DNA of 64,000 nucleotides from Pseudoxanthomonas sp. PXM01 (GTDB lineage: Bacteria > Pseudomonadota > Gammaproteobacteria > Xanthomonadales > Xanthomonadaceae). The stretch is taken from NCBI RefSeq assembly GCF_014851815.1, contig NZ_JACVAJ010000002.1, positions 744,001-808,000 of the forward strand. The letters run 5' to 3'. How positions within the stretch are numbered: position 1 is the stretch's first letter; every line of letters starts with the position of its first letter. Below, in pieces: positions 36,457-47,223 of the stretch. The notes beneath the pieces are model-generated. The model was not told where the DNA came from, did not search any database, and saw only the letters and a program-made list of their open reading frames with translations. The position numbers and the translations under genes are program-made.

Positions 36457-37692
36457 TCAGAACTCGCCGCGATACCAGTTCTGCAGTTTCTTGAACCAGC
36501 TGCCCGCCTTGCCCGTGGGCAACGACGGACGCCGGGGGTGTTCGATCTGGCTGCCCATCAGCAGCAGGCCGACGCCGGTGGCATGCACCGGATTGCCAAC
36601 CACTTCGCCCAGGCCGGTGACGTGCTGCGGGATGCCGACGCGCACGGGCATCTGCAGCATTTCTTCGGCCAGTTCGACCACGCCTTCCATCTTCGCGGCG
36701 CCGCCGGTCAGCACCATGCCGGCGCGCACGCGCTCCTCGAAACCGGAGCGGCGCAGTTCGGCCTGCACCATTTCGAAGATTTCCTCGTAGCGCTGCTGCA
36801 CGGCCTGCGCCAGCGCATGGCGCGGCAGGCGACGCGGCGGACGGTCGCCGACGCTGGGCACCTGGATGCTCTCTTCCGCCGTCGCCAGCTGGGCGAGCGC
36901 GCAGGCGTAGCGCACCTTGATCTGCTCGGCTTCCGGCGTCGGCGTGCGCAGCATGTGCGCGATGTCGTTGGTCACCTGGTCGCCGGCGATCGGCAGCGAC
37001 GCGGTGTGGCAGATCGCGCCCTGCACGAACACCGCCAGGTCGGTGGTGCCCGCGCCCATGTCGACCAGCACCACGCCGAGCTCGCGCTCGTCGCTGGTCA
37101 GCACGGCGACGCTGGAGGCCAGCGACGAGAAGATCAGGTCGTCGATCTGCAGCCCGCAGCGCTGCACGCACTTGCTGATGTTGGCAGCGGCGGACTGCGC
37201 GCAGAACACCAGGTGCGCGTCCACTTCCAAGCGCACGCCGGTCATGCCGACCGGGTTGCGGATGCCTTCCTGCGAGTTGTCCAGCTTGTACTCGCGCGGG
37301 ATGGCATGGAGGATCTTCTGGTCGGCCGGGATCGCGACCGCCTTGGCGGCTTCCAGCACGCGATCAAGATCGCCCCAGGTCACTTCGCCGTCGCGGATCG
37401 GCACGATGCCGGGCGAGTTGCGGCACTGCACGTGGTTGCCCGAGATCGACGCATAGACGGAGCGGATCTCGCAGCCGGCCATCAGCTCGGCTTCCTCGAT
37501 CGCGCGCTGGATCGACTGCACGGTGGATTCGATGTCCACGACGACGCCGCGCTTGAGACCGCGCGACTCGTGCGAGCCGATGCCGATCACTTCGATCGGA
37601 TTGCCCGGTGCGTATTCGCCGACCAGCGCCGTCACCTTGGACGTGCCGATATCCAGTCCGACGATCAGCGATTTGTCACCCTTGCGATTCAT
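36457..37692 (-). CDS. ftsA: Cell division actin-like protein FtsA
   Basis: The protein has 411 residues. It shows the actin ATPase motifs VGLDIGTSKV (phosphate 1), DMGAGTTDLAV (phosphate 2) and LTGGAAKMEG (adenosine), and the C-terminal amphipathic helix SWFKKLQNWYRG that tethers it to the membrane. It anchors FtsZ. Its ATG overlaps the ftsQ stop by 4 nt. The frame extends upstream through ftsQ, which is a non-coding extension. Confidence 0.97.
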   Translation of the reverse strand: MNRKGDKSLIVGLDIGTSKVTALVGEYAPGNPIEVIGIGSHESRGLKRGVVVDIESTVQSIQRAIEEAELMAGCEIRSVYASISGNHVQCRNSPGIVPIRDGEVTWGDLDRVLEAAKAVAIPADQKILHAIPREYKLDNSQEGIRNPVGMTGVRLEVDAHLVFCAQSAAANISKCVQRCGLQIDDLIFSSLASSVAVLTSDERELGVVLVDMGAGTTDLAVFVQGAICHTASLPIAGDQVTNDIAHMLRTPTPEAEQIKVRYACALAQLATAEESIQVPSVGDRPPRRLPRHALAQAVQQRYEEIFEMVQAELRRSGFEERVRAGMVLTGGAAKMEGVVELAEEMLQMPVRVGIPQHVTGLGEVVGNPVHATGVGLLLMGSQIEHPRRPSLPTGKAGSWFKKLQNWYRGEF

Positions 37693-38471
37693 GTAGTGCC
37701 CTGCAGAAGACGACCTGCAACCGCGATCGGCGCAGGCAATGGAGTCGGTGTTGAAGCCGGCGGCGGCGCCTTTGGCGCTTCGCCCCAGCTGAGCGCGAAG
37801 CCGTTGGTGTAGCGCAGATCGGCACGCACCAAAGGCTGTGCCTGTGCAGCAAGCAGCTGCGGCAGCATCCGTGCGAAGCGGCCGAGGCGCGGTCGCGCAT
37901 CGGCGCGCCCCACCACCACCTGCGTGCCATTGCCCAGCAGCAGCGACCAGCTGCCGCGGGCGTCCATCACCAGCGTGGTGACGTCCAGGCCCATGGGTGC
38001 GAACAGCTGGCGCGACTCGTTGTAGAGCGCGGTGACTTCCTGCACCTGCGACTCGGGACCACCGAGCTGCGGCAGCGCCAGGCCGGCGAGTTCCTTCGGC
38101 ATCGGGAACAGGCGGCCATGCTCGGACAGCAGCTTGTCGTCGCCCCAGCGTGCGAACGGCTTGTGCTCGGTGATGCGGACTTCCAGCACGTCCGGCCAGC
38201 GCTTGCGAACTTCCGCGCGCTCCACCCACGGCAGCTTCTCGACCGCGTGCTTGGCATCCTCCAGGCGCACGGCGAAGAAGCCGCGACGCGCGTAGGGCAG
38301 CACCGTCGCCTGCAGCTGCGAAGCGTCCACACGCGCGAGTTCGCCCTGCACACGCAGGCGGGACAGCGGCCACCGATCGGCGCCGATCCAGCCGTTGACC
38401 ACGGCCACGACCGGCAGCGCGACCAGCGCCAGCGCGATCAGCCAGGTCAGGATGCGCAGGGCGGCGTTCAT
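37689..38471 (-). CDS. ftsQ: Cell division protein FtsQ
   Basis: The protein has 260 residues. It has a short cytoplasmic tail, one transmembrane helix (about 8-28), the POTRA domain (35-105, SRLRVQGELARVDASQL) and the beta domain. It links early and late divisome proteins through FtsB and FtsL. MNAALRIL begins one base inside the ddlB stop (TGATG), so translation is coupled. Confidence 0.95.
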   Translation of the reverse strand: MNAALRILTWLIALALVALPVVAVVNGWIGADRWPLSRLRVQGELARVDASQLQATVLPYARRGFFAVRLEDAKHAVEKLPWVERAEVRKRWPDVLEVRITEHKPFARWGDDKLLSEHGRLFPMPKELAGLALPQLGGPESQVQEVTALYNESRQLFAPMGLDVTTLVMDARGSWSLLLGNGTQVVVGRADARPRLGRFARMLPQLLAAQAQPLVRADLRYTNGFALSWGEAPKAPPPASTPTPLPAPIAVAGRLLQGTT

Positions 38472-39430
38472 CAGCCCGCCACCTCCGGCACCGTCTGCTC
38501 GAGGATGCGCCAGCACAGTTCTTCGAACCCGATGCCGACCTGTGCCGCTTCCTTCGGCACCAGCGAATGGCTGGTCATGCCCGGCGCGGTGTTCACTTCC
38601 ATCAGCAGGAAACGGCCGTCGGCGTGACGCATCACGTCCACGCGACCCCAGCCGCTGCAGCCCGCGGCGCGGAAACCGGCCAGCGCCAGCGCACGGATCT
38701 GCGCTTCATCGCCGGCATCCTCCAGACCGGGGCACAGATACTGCGTGTCCTCGGCGATGTACTTGGCGTGGTAGTCGTACCAGCCCGTCGCCGGCACGAT
38801 ACGCACCGACGGCAACGCCAGGTCGCCGAGGATGGCGACGGTGAACTCGCCACCGGTCAGCATCTGCTCGGCCAACAGTTCGCCGGGATACGACGAGGCG
38901 AACGCGGCGGCCGGCGCCAGGTCGTCTTCGCCCTGGATCTGGAACACGCCGACGCTGGAGCCTTCCGCCGATGGCTTCACGAACACCGGGAAACCGAGGG
39001 AACGCACCGCAGCCGCCAGATCGTCGCCCGGCGCGATGCGCACGAAGCTGGCGGTCGGCAGGCCGGCGGCCTGCCACACCTGCTTGGTACGGATCTTGTC
39101 CATCGTCAGCGCGGAACCCAGCACGCCGGGGCCGGTGTACGGCACGCCGAGCGACTGCAGCAGGCCCTGCAGCACGCCGTTCTCGCCGTCGCCACCATGC
39201 ATGATGTTGAACACGCGATCGACCTTGCCAGCGCGGATCGCTTCGACCAGGGCCGGCACGCCGTCCACCGCGAACGCCTGCACGCCGCGCGCAAGCAGCG
39301 CGTCGAGCACGTTCTGCCCCGAGTTCAGCGACACCTCGCGTTCGCTGGACACGCCACCCAGCAGCACGGCGACACGACCGAAACGCGAGGCGTCGATGAA
39401 GCGCAGCGGCGGTACAGTGATCGCGTTCAT
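38471..39430 (-). CDS. ddlB: D-alanine-D-alanine ligase
   Basis: The protein has 319 residues with an ATP-grasp fold: [17 protein letters not shown] at the N-terminus, [13 protein letters not shown] and the metal-binding [19 protein letters not shown]. It makes the D-Ala-D-Ala dipeptide used by MurF. It follows murC with a 4-nt overlap. MurB, which often sits between them, is absent. Confidence 0.96.
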   Translation of the reverse strand: MNAITVPPLRFIDASRFGRVAVLLGGVSSEREVSLNSGQNVLDALLARGVQAFAVDGVPALVEAIRAGKVDRVFNIMHGGDGENGVLQGLLQSLGVPYTGPGVLGSALTMDKIRTKQVWQAAGLPTASFVRIAPGDDLAAAVRSLGFPVFVKPSAEGSSVGVFQIQGEDDLAPAAAFASSYPGELLAEQMLTGGEFTVAILGDLALPSVRIVPATGWYDYHAKYIAEDTQYLCPGLEDAGDEAQIRALALAGFRAAGCSGWGRVDVMRHADGRFLLMEVNTAPGMTSHSLVPKEAAQVGIGFEELCWRILEQTVPEVAG

Positions 39431-40881
39431 GCGGAATCCTTCGCGGCGAAACCGTGCGCCGCGAGGTGCTGCGACATGTGACCGATATCGCCGGCGCCCA
39501 TCAGCAGCAGCAGATCGCCGTCCTGCAGGACATCCGGCAGCACGTCGACCAGGTCGCTGACCTGGCTGACCACCACGGGCTCGTTGCGGCCGCGTGCGCG
39601 GATCGCGCGGGCCAGCGACTTGGCATCGGCACCGGCGATCGGCTGTTCACCGGCCGGGTACACCTCACTCAGCACCAGCGCGTCGACTTCCGACAGCACG
39701 GCGGCGAACGCATCGAACTGGTCTCGGGTACGGCTGTAGCGATGCGGCTGGAAGGCGACCACCAGCCGCTTGTGCGGCCAGCCGCCGCGCGCGGCGGCGA
39801 ACACCGCGGCGAGCTCCTTCGGATGATGGCCGTAGTCGTCGACCAGCTGCACACGCGCACCCTGCGGCGTGGCGATCTCACCGAGGTCGTTGAAGCGGCG
39901 ACCGATGCCGGCGAACTTCTCCAGCGCGGCGGCGATGTTCTCCGGCGAAACGCCGAGCTGCCAGCCGATGGCGGCGGCGGCCAGCGCGTTCTGCACGTTG
40001 TGGCGACCCGGCAGCGCCAGGCTGACGCGGATGCTGGCGTCCTCGGGCAGGCGCAGCGTGAAGTGCATGCGGCCGCCTTCCTGCTCGACATCCTCGGCAC
40101 GCACGTCGGCGTTTTCAGCGAAGCCGTAGCTCATCACGTGGCGCGGCGTATCGGCCGCGATGGCGGCGACCTCCGGATCGTCGATGCACAGCACTGCCAG
40201 TCCGTAGAACGGCAGGCGCTGCAGGAATTCGGCGAACGCGGCCTTGACCCGCTCGAAGTCGTTGCCGTAATTCTCCAGATGATCGGCATCGATGTTGGTG
40301 ACGATGGAGATCAGCGGGTTCAGGCGCAGGAAGCTGCCGTCGCTCTCGTCGGCTTCGGCCACCAGCCACTGGCCATCGCCGAGCTTGGCGTTCGCGCCGG
40401 CGGCGAGCAACTGGCCGCCAATGACAAAGGTCGGGTCGAGCCCGCCCTCGCTCAGCACGGCCGCGGCCAGGCTGGTGGTGGTGGTCTTGCCGTGCGTGCC
40501 GGCCACGGCGATGCCGCGGCGGAAGCGCATCAGCTCGGCCAGCATCGCCGCACGCGGCACGATCGGAATGCGCTGGCTGCGCGCTTCCATCAGTTCGGGG
40601 TTGTCGTGCTTGATGGCGCTGGAGACGACCACGCAGTCGGTGCCGAGCACGTTGGAGGCGTTGTGCCCGCGCATCACGCGCGCGCCCAGCGACGCCAGGC
40701 GGCGGGTCGACGCGTTGTCGGCATTGTCCGAACCGGAGACTTCGTAGCCCAGCGTGCACAGCACTTCGGCGATGCCGCTCATGCCCGAGCCGCCGATGCC
40801 GACGAAGTGGACCCGGCGGAATGCCTGGGCCAGGTTGCCGGTGTGCTGCAGGCGGCGCTCGCGTGCGGCGGCCATCATCAT
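39427..40881 (-). CDS. murC: UDP-N-acetylmuramate-L-alanine ligase MurC
   Basis: The protein has 484 residues. The N-terminal Rossmann domain is [18 protein letters not shown], the ATP site is [10 protein letters not shown], and it ends with the Mur ligase C domain containing [12 protein letters not shown]. It adds L-Ala to UDP-MurNAc. Three consecutive ATG codons open the frame ([10 protein letters not shown]); the first overlaps the murG stop as ATGA. Confidence 0.97.
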   Translation of the reverse strand: MMMAAARERRLQHTGNLAQAFRRVHFVGIGGSGMSGIAEVLCTLGYEVSGSDNADNASTRRLASLGARVMRGHNASNVLGTDCVVVSSAIKHDNPELMEARSQRIPIVPRAAMLAELMRFRRGIAVAGTHGKTTTTSLAAAVLSEGGLDPTFVIGGQLLAAGANAKLGDGQWLVAEADESDGSFLRLNPLISIVTNIDADHLENYGNDFERVKAAFAEFLQRLPFYGLAVLCIDDPEVAAIAADTPRHVMSYGFAENADVRAEDVEQEGGRMHFTLRLPEDASIRVSLALPGRHNVQNALAAAAIGWQLGVSPENIAAALEKFAGIGRRFNDLGEIATPQGARVQLVDDYGHHPKELAAVFAAARGGWPHKRLVVAFQPHRYSRTRDQFDAFAAVLSEVDALVLSEVYPAGEQPIAGADAKSLARAIRARGRNEPVVVSQVSDLVDVLPDVLQDGDLLLLMGAGDIGHMSQHLAAHGFAAKDSA

Positions 40882-41975
40882 GCCTGCGTCCTCATCTTGA
40901 CTGCTTCCTCGAGAATGATGTCGGCGATGCGGTCGGCCGCATCGGGTTTTGCCAGCGTGCGCGCCGCTTCCGCCATCGACAGGCGTGCGCCTGCGTCGTT
41001 GATCAGGCGACGCAGCGTGGCGGCCAACGCGTCGGCGAGCATGTCGTCCTGCTTCAGCAGCACGGCCGCGTCGCGTTCGACCAGGTATTCGGCATTGCGG
41101 GTCTGGTGGTCGTCGACGGCCTGCGGGAACGGCACCAGCACGCTGCCGACACCGACTGCACACAGTTCGGCCAGCGTCGACGCGCCGGCGCGGCAGACCA
41201 CCAGGTCCGCCCACGCGTAGGCCGCGGCCATGTCGGTGATGAAAGCCTCCACGCTCGCGGTCACGCCCGCATCCGTGTACGCCTTCGCGGCTTCGTCGCG
41301 CAGCTTCTCACCGCACTGGTGGCGCACGTCGATGCTGCCTGCCGGGAGTGCGGCCAGCGCACGCGGCACGGCCATGTTCAAGGCGCGGGCGCCCTGGCTG
41401 CCGCCCAGCACCAGCAGGCGCAGCGGGCCTTCGCGACCGGCAAGGCGTGATGCCGGCGGTGCGACCGCCGCGATCTCGTCGCGCACCGGATTGCCGACCA
41501 CATCCTCGCGGCCCGGGAACGCGCCGGGGAAGCCCGACATGATCCGGCGCGCGACCTTGGCCAGCACGCGGTTGGTGAAGCCGGCAGCGCGGTTCTGTTC
41601 GTGCACCAGCAACGGCAGTCCCATCAGCCGCGCGGCCACGCCGCCCGGTCCCGAGGCGAAGCCGCCGAAACTGACCACTGCCCGCGGCGCGCGACGACGC
41701 AGCACGAAGCCGGCAGCGCGGATCGCACGCAGCACGCGCACGGGTGCGCCGAGCAGCGCCAGTGTGCCCTTGCCGCGCAGGCCGGTGATCGCAAGCGTGT
41801 CCAGCGGAATGTCGTGCTGCGGCACCAGCCGCGTTTCCATGGCGCCATCCGCGCCCAGCCAGACGACCGGCACGCCGCGCGTGCGCAGCACCTTGGCCAC
41901 GGCCAGCGCAGGAAAGATGTGGCCGCCGGTACCGCCGGCCATGATCATCACGGGAGCCGCCATCGTCGCGCTCAT
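40878..41975 (-). CDS. murG: Lipid II synthase MurG (GlcNAc transferase)
   Basis: The protein has 365 residues with a GT28 fold: [18 protein letters not shown] and [14 protein letters not shown] in the acceptor half, [14 protein letters not shown] and [22 protein letters not shown] in the donor half. It transfers GlcNAc to lipid I on the inner face of the membrane. Four-base overlaps join it to ftsW and murC. Confidence 0.97.
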   Translation of the reverse strand: MSATMAAPVMIMAGGTGGHIFPALAVAKVLRTRGVPVVWLGADGAMETRLVPQHDIPLDTLAITGLRGKGTLALLGAPVRVLRAIRAAGFVLRRRAPRAVVSFGGFASGPGGVAARLMGLPLLVHEQNRAAGFTNRVLAKVARRIMSGFPGAFPGREDVVGNPVRDEIAAVAPPASRLAGREGPLRLLVLGGSQGARALNMAVPRALAALPAGSIDVRHQCGEKLRDEAAKAYTDAGVTASVEAFITDMAAAYAWADLVVCRAGASTLAELCAVGVGSVLVPFPQAVDDHQTRNAEYLVERDAAVLLKQDDMLADALAATLRRLINDAGARLSMAEAARTLAKPDAADRIADIILEEAVKMRTQA

Positions 41976-43288
41976 GCCAACCTCTCGAAGGTCGGCTCGA
42001 TGCGCTGGTGCGGGCGGCCGGTGCCACGCAGCGTCTGCGACAACGATGCCGTTGCCGTTGCCGTTGCCGATGCAGCCGGCGCCGGGCGCGGGTCGGTCGG
42101 CACGCGCGGCGCATCGCCGGCGCCCTGAATGGCTTCGCCGCGCAGCGCGACCTGGCGCTGCGTGCGCTCCAGTTCATAGGACACGCGCAGCAGCAGGCCC
42201 ATCGCCACGCAGGTCATGAGGATGCTGGAGCCACCGGAGGAAATCAGCGGCAGGGTCAGGCCCTTGGTCGGCAACAGCCCCAGGTTCACGCCCATCGACA
42301 CGAAGCTCTGCATACCGATCCACAGCGCCACACCGAAGGCGACGTAGCCGGCGAAGTGGCGGCGCATCTCCACGCAACGCAGACCGATGACGAAGGCGCG
42401 GCCGACCAGCAGCGCGTACAGCGCCACCACCAGGCAGACGCCGGTGAAGCCGAGTTCCTCGCCGATCACGGAGAAGATGAAGTCGGTATGCACTTCCGGC
42501 AGGTAGTTGAGCTTCAGCACCGAGCCGCCCAGGCCGATGCCGCCCCACTCGCCGCGGCCGATGGCCATCAGCGCGTTGGTCAGCTGGTAGCCGCTGCCGA
42601 ACGGATCCGCCCACGGATCCGAGAACGACGTCAGACGGCGCATGCGATAGGGCTCGGCGATCGCGACGATGGCGAGGATCGGCAGCCCCACCAGCACCGG
42701 GCCGAACATGCGCGGCATGTTCACGCCACCCAGCACCAGCATGCCGGCGGTGATCGCCAGCAGCAGCGAGGACGAACCGAAGTCGGGCTGCAGCAACAGC
42801 AGCACGACCAGCAGCACCACCACGCCCAGCGGCTTCAGCATCGCCGCCCAGGTGGCATTCACTTCATCGCGGAAGCGCACCAGGTAGCTGGCCAGCCAGA
42901 CGATGAAGAACACCTTCACCACTTCGACCACCTGGAAGTTCGACACGCCCAGGTTGATCCAGCGGTGCGCGCCCTTGACGCTGACGCCCAGGCCGGGCAC
43001 GAACACCATCAGCAGCAGCACCACGCAGCCGAGCAGCAGCAGATGGTTGCGCGCCTCGATGCTCTTCAGCTCGGTGCGCGTCACCCACCACGCCAGGCCG
43101 GCGCCGGCCACCAGGAACATGCCGTGGCGGATCAGGTAGTAGAACGGATTGCCGTGCTGGTAGATCGACGCCGACGCCACCATCACCACGCCCAACGACG
43201 CCAGCGCCAGCATGGCGCCGAGCAGCCACGGGTCGAAGCGGCCCCCGATGGCTTCCAGTCGCGTGGCCTGGCGCGGCGTGTCGTTCAT
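41972..43288 (-). CDS. ftsW: Septal peptidoglycan polymerase FtsW (SEDS)
   Basis: The protein has 438 residues with about ten transmembrane helices and SEDS signatures [20 protein letters not shown] and [10 protein letters not shown]. It polymerises glycan strands with FtsI. The tail after residue 385 is long and low in complexity; hexanucleotide GTTGCC-type repeats (42051-42072) encode alternating Thr-Ala. [10 protein letters not shown] is the start; it overlaps the mraY stop by one base. No murD gene lies between mraY and ftsW. Confidence 0.96.
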   Translation of the reverse strand: MNDTPRQATRLEAIGGRFDPWLLGAMLALASLGVVMVASASIYQHGNPFYYLIRHGMFLVAGAGLAWWVTRTELKSIEARNHLLLLGCVVLLLMVFVPGLGVSVKGAHRWINLGVSNFQVVEVVKVFFIVWLASYLVRFRDEVNATWAAMLKPLGVVVLLVVLLLLQPDFGSSSLLLAITAGMLVLGGVNMPRMFGPVLVGLPILAIVAIAEPYRMRRLTSFSDPWADPFGSGYQLTNALMAIGRGEWGGIGLGGSVLKLNYLPEVHTDFIFSVIGEELGFTGVCLVVALYALLVGRAFVIGLRCVEMRRHFAGYVAFGVALWIGMQSFVSMGVNLGLLPTKGLTLPLISSGGSSILMTCVAMGLLLRVSYELERTQRQVALRGEAIQGAGDAPRVPTDPRPAPAASATATATASLSQTLRGTGRPHQRIEPTFERLA

Positions 43289-44373
43289 CAGCGCACCTTC
43301 AACGTGGCCAGGCCGATCAGGACCAGCACGACGGAGATGATCCAGAAGCGCACGATCACGCGCGGCTCGGGCCAGCCCTTCAGTTCGAAGTGGTGGTGGA
43401 TCGGCGCCATGCGGAACACGCGCTTGCCGGTCAGCTTGAACGACGCCACCTGGATCATCACCGACAGCGTCTCGATGACGAAGATGCCGCCCATGATCAC
43501 CAGCACCAGTTCCTGGCGCACGATCACCGCGATGGTGCCCAGCACGGCGCCCAGCGCTAGCGCGCCGATGTCGCCCATGAACACCATGGCCGGATAGGTG
43601 TTGAACCACAGGAAGCCCAGGCCCGCGCCGGCGATCGCCGCGCAGATGATGGTCAGCTCGCCCGCGCCCGGCACCGGCGGGATCTGCAGGTAGTTGGAGA
43701 ACACCGCGTTGCCCGAGGCATAGGCGAACACGCCCAGCGCACAGGCCACCAGCACGGTCGGCATGATCGCCAGACCATCCAGTCCGTCGGTCAGGTTCAC
43801 GGCGTTGGAGAATCCGACGATCCAGAAGTACGCGATGGCCACGAAGCCGATGCCCGCCAGCGGCAACGCGATCGACTTGAAGAACGGCACGTAGAACGTG
43901 GTGGCCGCGGGCACATCGGCGTACAGGTACAGGTAGAGGCCGGCCGCCAGGCCGAAGATCGACTGCAGCAGGTATTTCCAGCGCGACTTCAGGCCATTGG
44001 GATCGCGCTTGACGATCTTGATCCAGTCGTCGTACCAGCCGATGGCGCCGAAGGTCAGCATCACCAGCAGCACCACCCACACGTACTTGTTGCGCAGGTC
44101 GCCCCACAGCAGCACGGACAGCAGCACCGTCATCAGGATCAGCGCGCCGCCCATCGTCGGCGTGCCGGCCTTGGAGAAGTGCGACTGCGGGCCGTCCTTG
44201 CGGATCGGCTGGCCACCCTTCAGCTGGCCGAGCTTGCGGATCACCGCCGGCCCCAGCCACAGCGACAGCGCCAACGACGTCAGCGCGGCCAGGATGCCGC
44301 GGAACGTCAGGTAGCCGAACAGGCCGAAGAAGTTTTCCAGGCTCTGCAGCCAGCGAGCCAGTTCAAGCAACAT
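43288..44373 (-). CDS. mraY: Phospho-N-acetylmuramoyl-pentapeptide transferase MraY
   Basis: The protein has 361 residues, ten helices, and conserved loops [33 protein letters not shown] and [12 protein letters not shown]. It forms lipid I from UDP-MurNAc-pentapeptide and undecaprenyl phosphate. The start overlaps the murF end by 11 nt. The next gene is ftsW, not murD as in Escherichia coli. Confidence 0.97.
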   Translation of the reverse strand: MLLELARWLQSLENFFGLFGYLTFRGILAALTSLALSLWLGPAVIRKLGQLKGGQPIRKDGPQSHFSKAGTPTMGGALILMTVLLSVLLWGDLRNKYVWVVLLVMLTFGAIGWYDDWIKIVKRDPNGLKSRWKYLLQSIFGLAAGLYLYLYADVPAATTFYVPFFKSIALPLAGIGFVAIAYFWIVGFSNAVNLTDGLDGLAIMPTVLVACALGVFAYASGNAVFSNYLQIPPVPGAGELTIICAAIAGAGLGFLWFNTYPAMVFMGDIGALALGAVLGTIAVIVRQELVLVIMGGIFVIETLSVMIQVASFKLTGKRVFRMAPIHHHFELKGWPEPRVIVRFWIISVVLVLIGLATLKVR

Positions 44374-45742
44374 GCGATGCGTCCTCCCCGGTGGACAGCA
44401 GGGCGGCGACGATCCGGTCCATCGCGCTGCCGCGCGAACCCTTGACCAGACAGCGCACGCCGGCCCGCAAGTCGGCGCGCAGGGCGTCGGCCAGCGAGGC
44501 GTGGTCTTGGAATGAATGCGCGCCTTCGCCGAAGGCGGCGGCGGCGGCGGCGCTGAGCGGGCCCAGCGTGTAGAGGCGACGCAGGCCGGCGGCCTTCGCG
44601 CGGGCGCCCATCTCGGCGTGCAGCGCCTGTTCGTCGGCACCCAGCTCGCGCATGTCGCCCAGCACCAGCCAGCCCTCGCCACCCACCTGCCTGCTGGCAG
44701 CCGCGAGCGTGTCGATGGCGGCGATCAGCGAGCCGGGATTGGCGTTGTAGCTGTCGTCGATCACCACCGCACCATTCGGCAGCGTGCGCGCGACCTGGCG
44801 ACCGGCGACCGGCTGCGCAGCCGACAGGCCGTCGGCGATGATCGCCAGCGACACGCCGCAGGCCATCGCGATGCCGGCCGCAGCCAGTGCATTGAGTACG
44901 TTGTGGCGGCCCGGCAGCTGCAGTTCGACGGCGACTTCGCCATGCGGCGCCACCAGCACGAAATCCGAGCCGTCCGCCGTCGCGCGGATATCGCGCGCGG
45001 TCAGGTCGGCGGTCGCGTCCAGGCCGAAGCGCAGGATGCGGCGATCCGGCACGCGGCTCGCGAAGTATTCGGCGAAAGCATCGTCGGCGTTGATCACCGC
45101 GGTGCCGTCGGCCGGCAACGCCTCGTAGATGGCGCCCTTGGTTTCGGCCACGCCCATCAGCGAGCCCATACGCTCGAGATGCGCGGCCGCGATGTTGTTC
45201 ACCAGCGCGACTTCCGGCGTGACGATGTCGGTCAGATAGGCGATATCGCCCGGCTTGCCCGCACCCATCTCGTAGACCGAGAAGTCGGCATCGTCCGGAC
45301 CGTCGATGACGGCCATCGGCAGGCCGATCTCGTTGTTGCGGTTGCCGGGATTGAAGTAGGTGACGCCCGCACGCTGCAGGATCGACACCACCAGCGTCTT
45401 CACCGTGGTCTTGCCGTTGCTGCCGGTGATGGCGACCGCCTTCTCGACACGGTCGCGCTGCAGGCCCGCGGCGATCCGCGCCAGCGCCAGTTGCGTGTCC
45501 GGCACCACCACCTGCGGTACATCGACCTTCACTTCATGGTCGACCAGCACCGCGGCGGCGCCGCGCATGGAGGCGTCGTAGGCGAAATCGTGGCCATCGA
45601 AACGCTCGCCGCGCAGCGCGACGTACAGACTGCCCGGCACCAGCGTGCGGGTGTCATGGGTCAGCGAACCGATCACCAGGTCGTCGCCGATCAGTTCACC
45701 GCCCGCCCAGTGCGCCAGCAGGGAAAGGGGAAGCCGCTTCAT
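44363..45742 (-). CDS. murF: UDP-MurNAc-tripeptide-D-alanyl-D-alanine ligase MurF
   Basis: The protein has 459 residues. The N-terminal UDP-binding domain is followed by [11 protein letters not shown] (ATP site), [13 protein letters not shown] and [15 protein letters not shown], the typical MurF ligase signatures. It adds D-Ala-D-Ala to make the pentapeptide. It is joined to murE by a 4-nt overlap. Confidence 0.96.
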   Translation of the reverse strand: MKRLPLSLLAHWAGGELIGDDLVIGSLTHDTRTLVPGSLYVALRGERFDGHDFAYDASMRGAAAVLVDHEVKVDVPQVVVPDTQLALARIAAGLQRDRVEKAVAITGSNGKTTVKTLVVSILQRAGVTYFNPGNRNNEIGLPMAVIDGPDDADFSVYEMGAGKPGDIAYLTDIVTPEVALVNNIAAAHLERMGSLMGVAETKGAIYEALPADGTAVINADDAFAEYFASRVPDRRILRFGLDATADLTARDIRATADGSDFVLVAPHGEVAVELQLPGRHNVLNALAAAGIAMACGVSLAIIADGLSAAQPVAGRQVARTLPNGAVVIDDSYNANPGSLIAAIDTLAAASRQVGGEGWLVLGDMRELGADEQALHAEMGARAKAAGLRRLYTLGPLSAAAAAAFGEGAHSFQDHASLADALRADLRAGVRCLVKGSRGSAMDRIVAALLSTGEDASHVA

Positions 45743-47223
45743 CGACGGTCCTCCAGTGCCTGCCGGGCGACGGCGGTGTCGTCGAACGGGTGTTTCACGC
45801 CGTGGATTTCCTGGTACGGCTCGTGGCCCTTGCCGGCCACCAGCACGATGTCGTCGGGTCCGGCCTGCGCCACCGCCTGCGCGATCGCCTGTGCGCGGTC
45901 GCGCTGCACGAGGATCGCGTCGGGCTTCGCGAAGCCGGCCATGATGTCGGCGACGATGCGGTCGCCATCCTCGGTGCGCGGATTGTCGTCGGTGACCAGC
46001 ACCACATCCGCCAGACGCTCGGCGATGGCGGCCATCTGCGGACGCTTGCCGGTATCGCGATCGCCGCCGCAGCCGAACACGCAGAACAGCCGGCCCTGCA
46101 CGTGGTCGCGCAGGCTGGCCAACGCCTGCTCCAGTGCATCCGGCGTATGCGCGTAGTCGATGACGACCAGCGGGCGACGATTGCCGGACGCGTCGGCATC
46201 GCCACCGAGCCGGTTCATCCGGCCATGGATGGGCGCCAGCCGCGACAGCGTGCGCGCGATCTCGGCGGTCGTGTCGCCCAGCGCATGCAGCACGCCAGCC
46301 ACCGCCAGCAGGTTGTCCACGTTGAAGCGGCCCAGCAGGCGCGACTGCACCGGCTGCGAGTCCTCGCCGATGCCCAGGTCGAAGGCGATGCCGCTGCCGT
46401 CAAGCCGCAGCGCATCCGCACGCACGGCCGCTTCGCCCTGCCCGCGCGAGCTCACGCCGATGCGCTGCAGGCCATGCGGCAGCCGTCCGAACAGCTCGCG
46501 TCCGTAGGCATCGTCGAGGTTCACGACGCCGGCCTTCAGACCGTCGCGCGAGAACAGCAGCGACTTGGCGGCACCGTAGCGCTCCATGTCGCCGTGGTAG
46601 TCCAGGTGGTCGCGCGTGAGGTTGGTGAACACGCCGACATCGAAGTGCACGGCGTCCACACGGCCCTGGTCCAGCGCATGCGAGCTGACTTCCATCGCGA
46701 CGGCCTTGGCGCCGGCGTCGCGGAACTGCGCCAGCAGCGCGTGCATCTGCAGCACCAGCGGCGTGGTGAAGCCGGTCGGCACCACTTCGCCGTACATGCC
46801 CGCGCCCAGCGTGCCGACGGTCGCGCAGCGGACGCCGCGCAGGTGCCAGGCCTGCGCGAGCAACTGCACCGTCGAGGTCTTGCCGTTGGTGCCGGTGACG
46901 CCGACCATCTTCATGTCGTGCGACGGCGCCGCATGGAAGCGGTCCGCCATCGTGCCCATGCGCGCGCGCAGGCCCGGCACGGCGATCGCATCGCGCGGCG
47001 CCTCCAGTCCATCCGGCACCGGCGGCTCGAACAGGATCGCACTGGCGCCGTTTTCCTTCGCCTGCGCGGCGAAGTTCAGGCCGTGCGCGCCGAAACCGGC
47101 GATGGCGACGAAGGCATCGCCGGACTGCACGCTGCGGCTGTCCAGCGTCAGTCCGCGCACGACGATGTCGCGCGGCACGTCGACGTCCGGCAGCAGTTCG
47201 GCGAGCGCCATCATCCGCCTCAT
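45739..47223 (-). CDS. murE: UDP-MurNAc-dipeptide-meso-diaminopimelate ligase MurE
   Basis: The protein has 494 residues. The ATP site is [10 protein letters not shown] (111-120). The DNPR motif (413-416), which selects meso-diaminopimelate rather than lysine, is intact. Its substrate would be UDP-MurNAc-L-Ala-D-Glu, interesting here because the murD gene that normally makes it is missing from the cluster. The first ATG overlaps the ftsI stop; internal Met codons at residues 4 and 5 are alternative starts. Confidence 0.97.
   Translation of the reverse strand: MRRMMALAELLPDVDVPRDIVVRGLTLDSRSVQSGDAFVAIAGFGAHGLNFAAQAKENGASAILFEPPVPDGLEAPRDAIAVPGLRARMGTMADRFHAAPSHDMKMVGVTGTNGKTSTVQLLAQAWHLRGVRCATVGTLGAGMYGEVVPTGFTTPLVLQMHALLAQFRDAGAKAVAMEVSSHALDQGRVDAVHFDVGVFTNLTRDHLDYHGDMERYGAAKSLLFSRDGLKAGVVNLDDAYGRELFGRLPHGLQRIGVSSRGQGEAAVRADALRLDGSGIAFDLGIGEDSQPVQSRLLGRFNVDNLLAVAGVLHALGDTTAEIARTLSRLAPIHGRMNRLGGDADASGNRRPLVVIDYAHTPDALEQALASLRDHVQGRLFCVFGCGGDRDTGKRPQMAAIAERLADVVLVTDDNPRTEDGDRIVADIMAGFAKPDAILVQRDRAQAIAQAVAQAGPDDIVLVAGKGHEPYQEIHGVKHPFDDTAVARQALEDRR

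Noticed and set aside
43289..44260. Extended ftsW frame of 762 codons covering mraY
   Set aside because: The extra part is mraY read out of frame; the ATG at 43288 gives the normal FtsW start.
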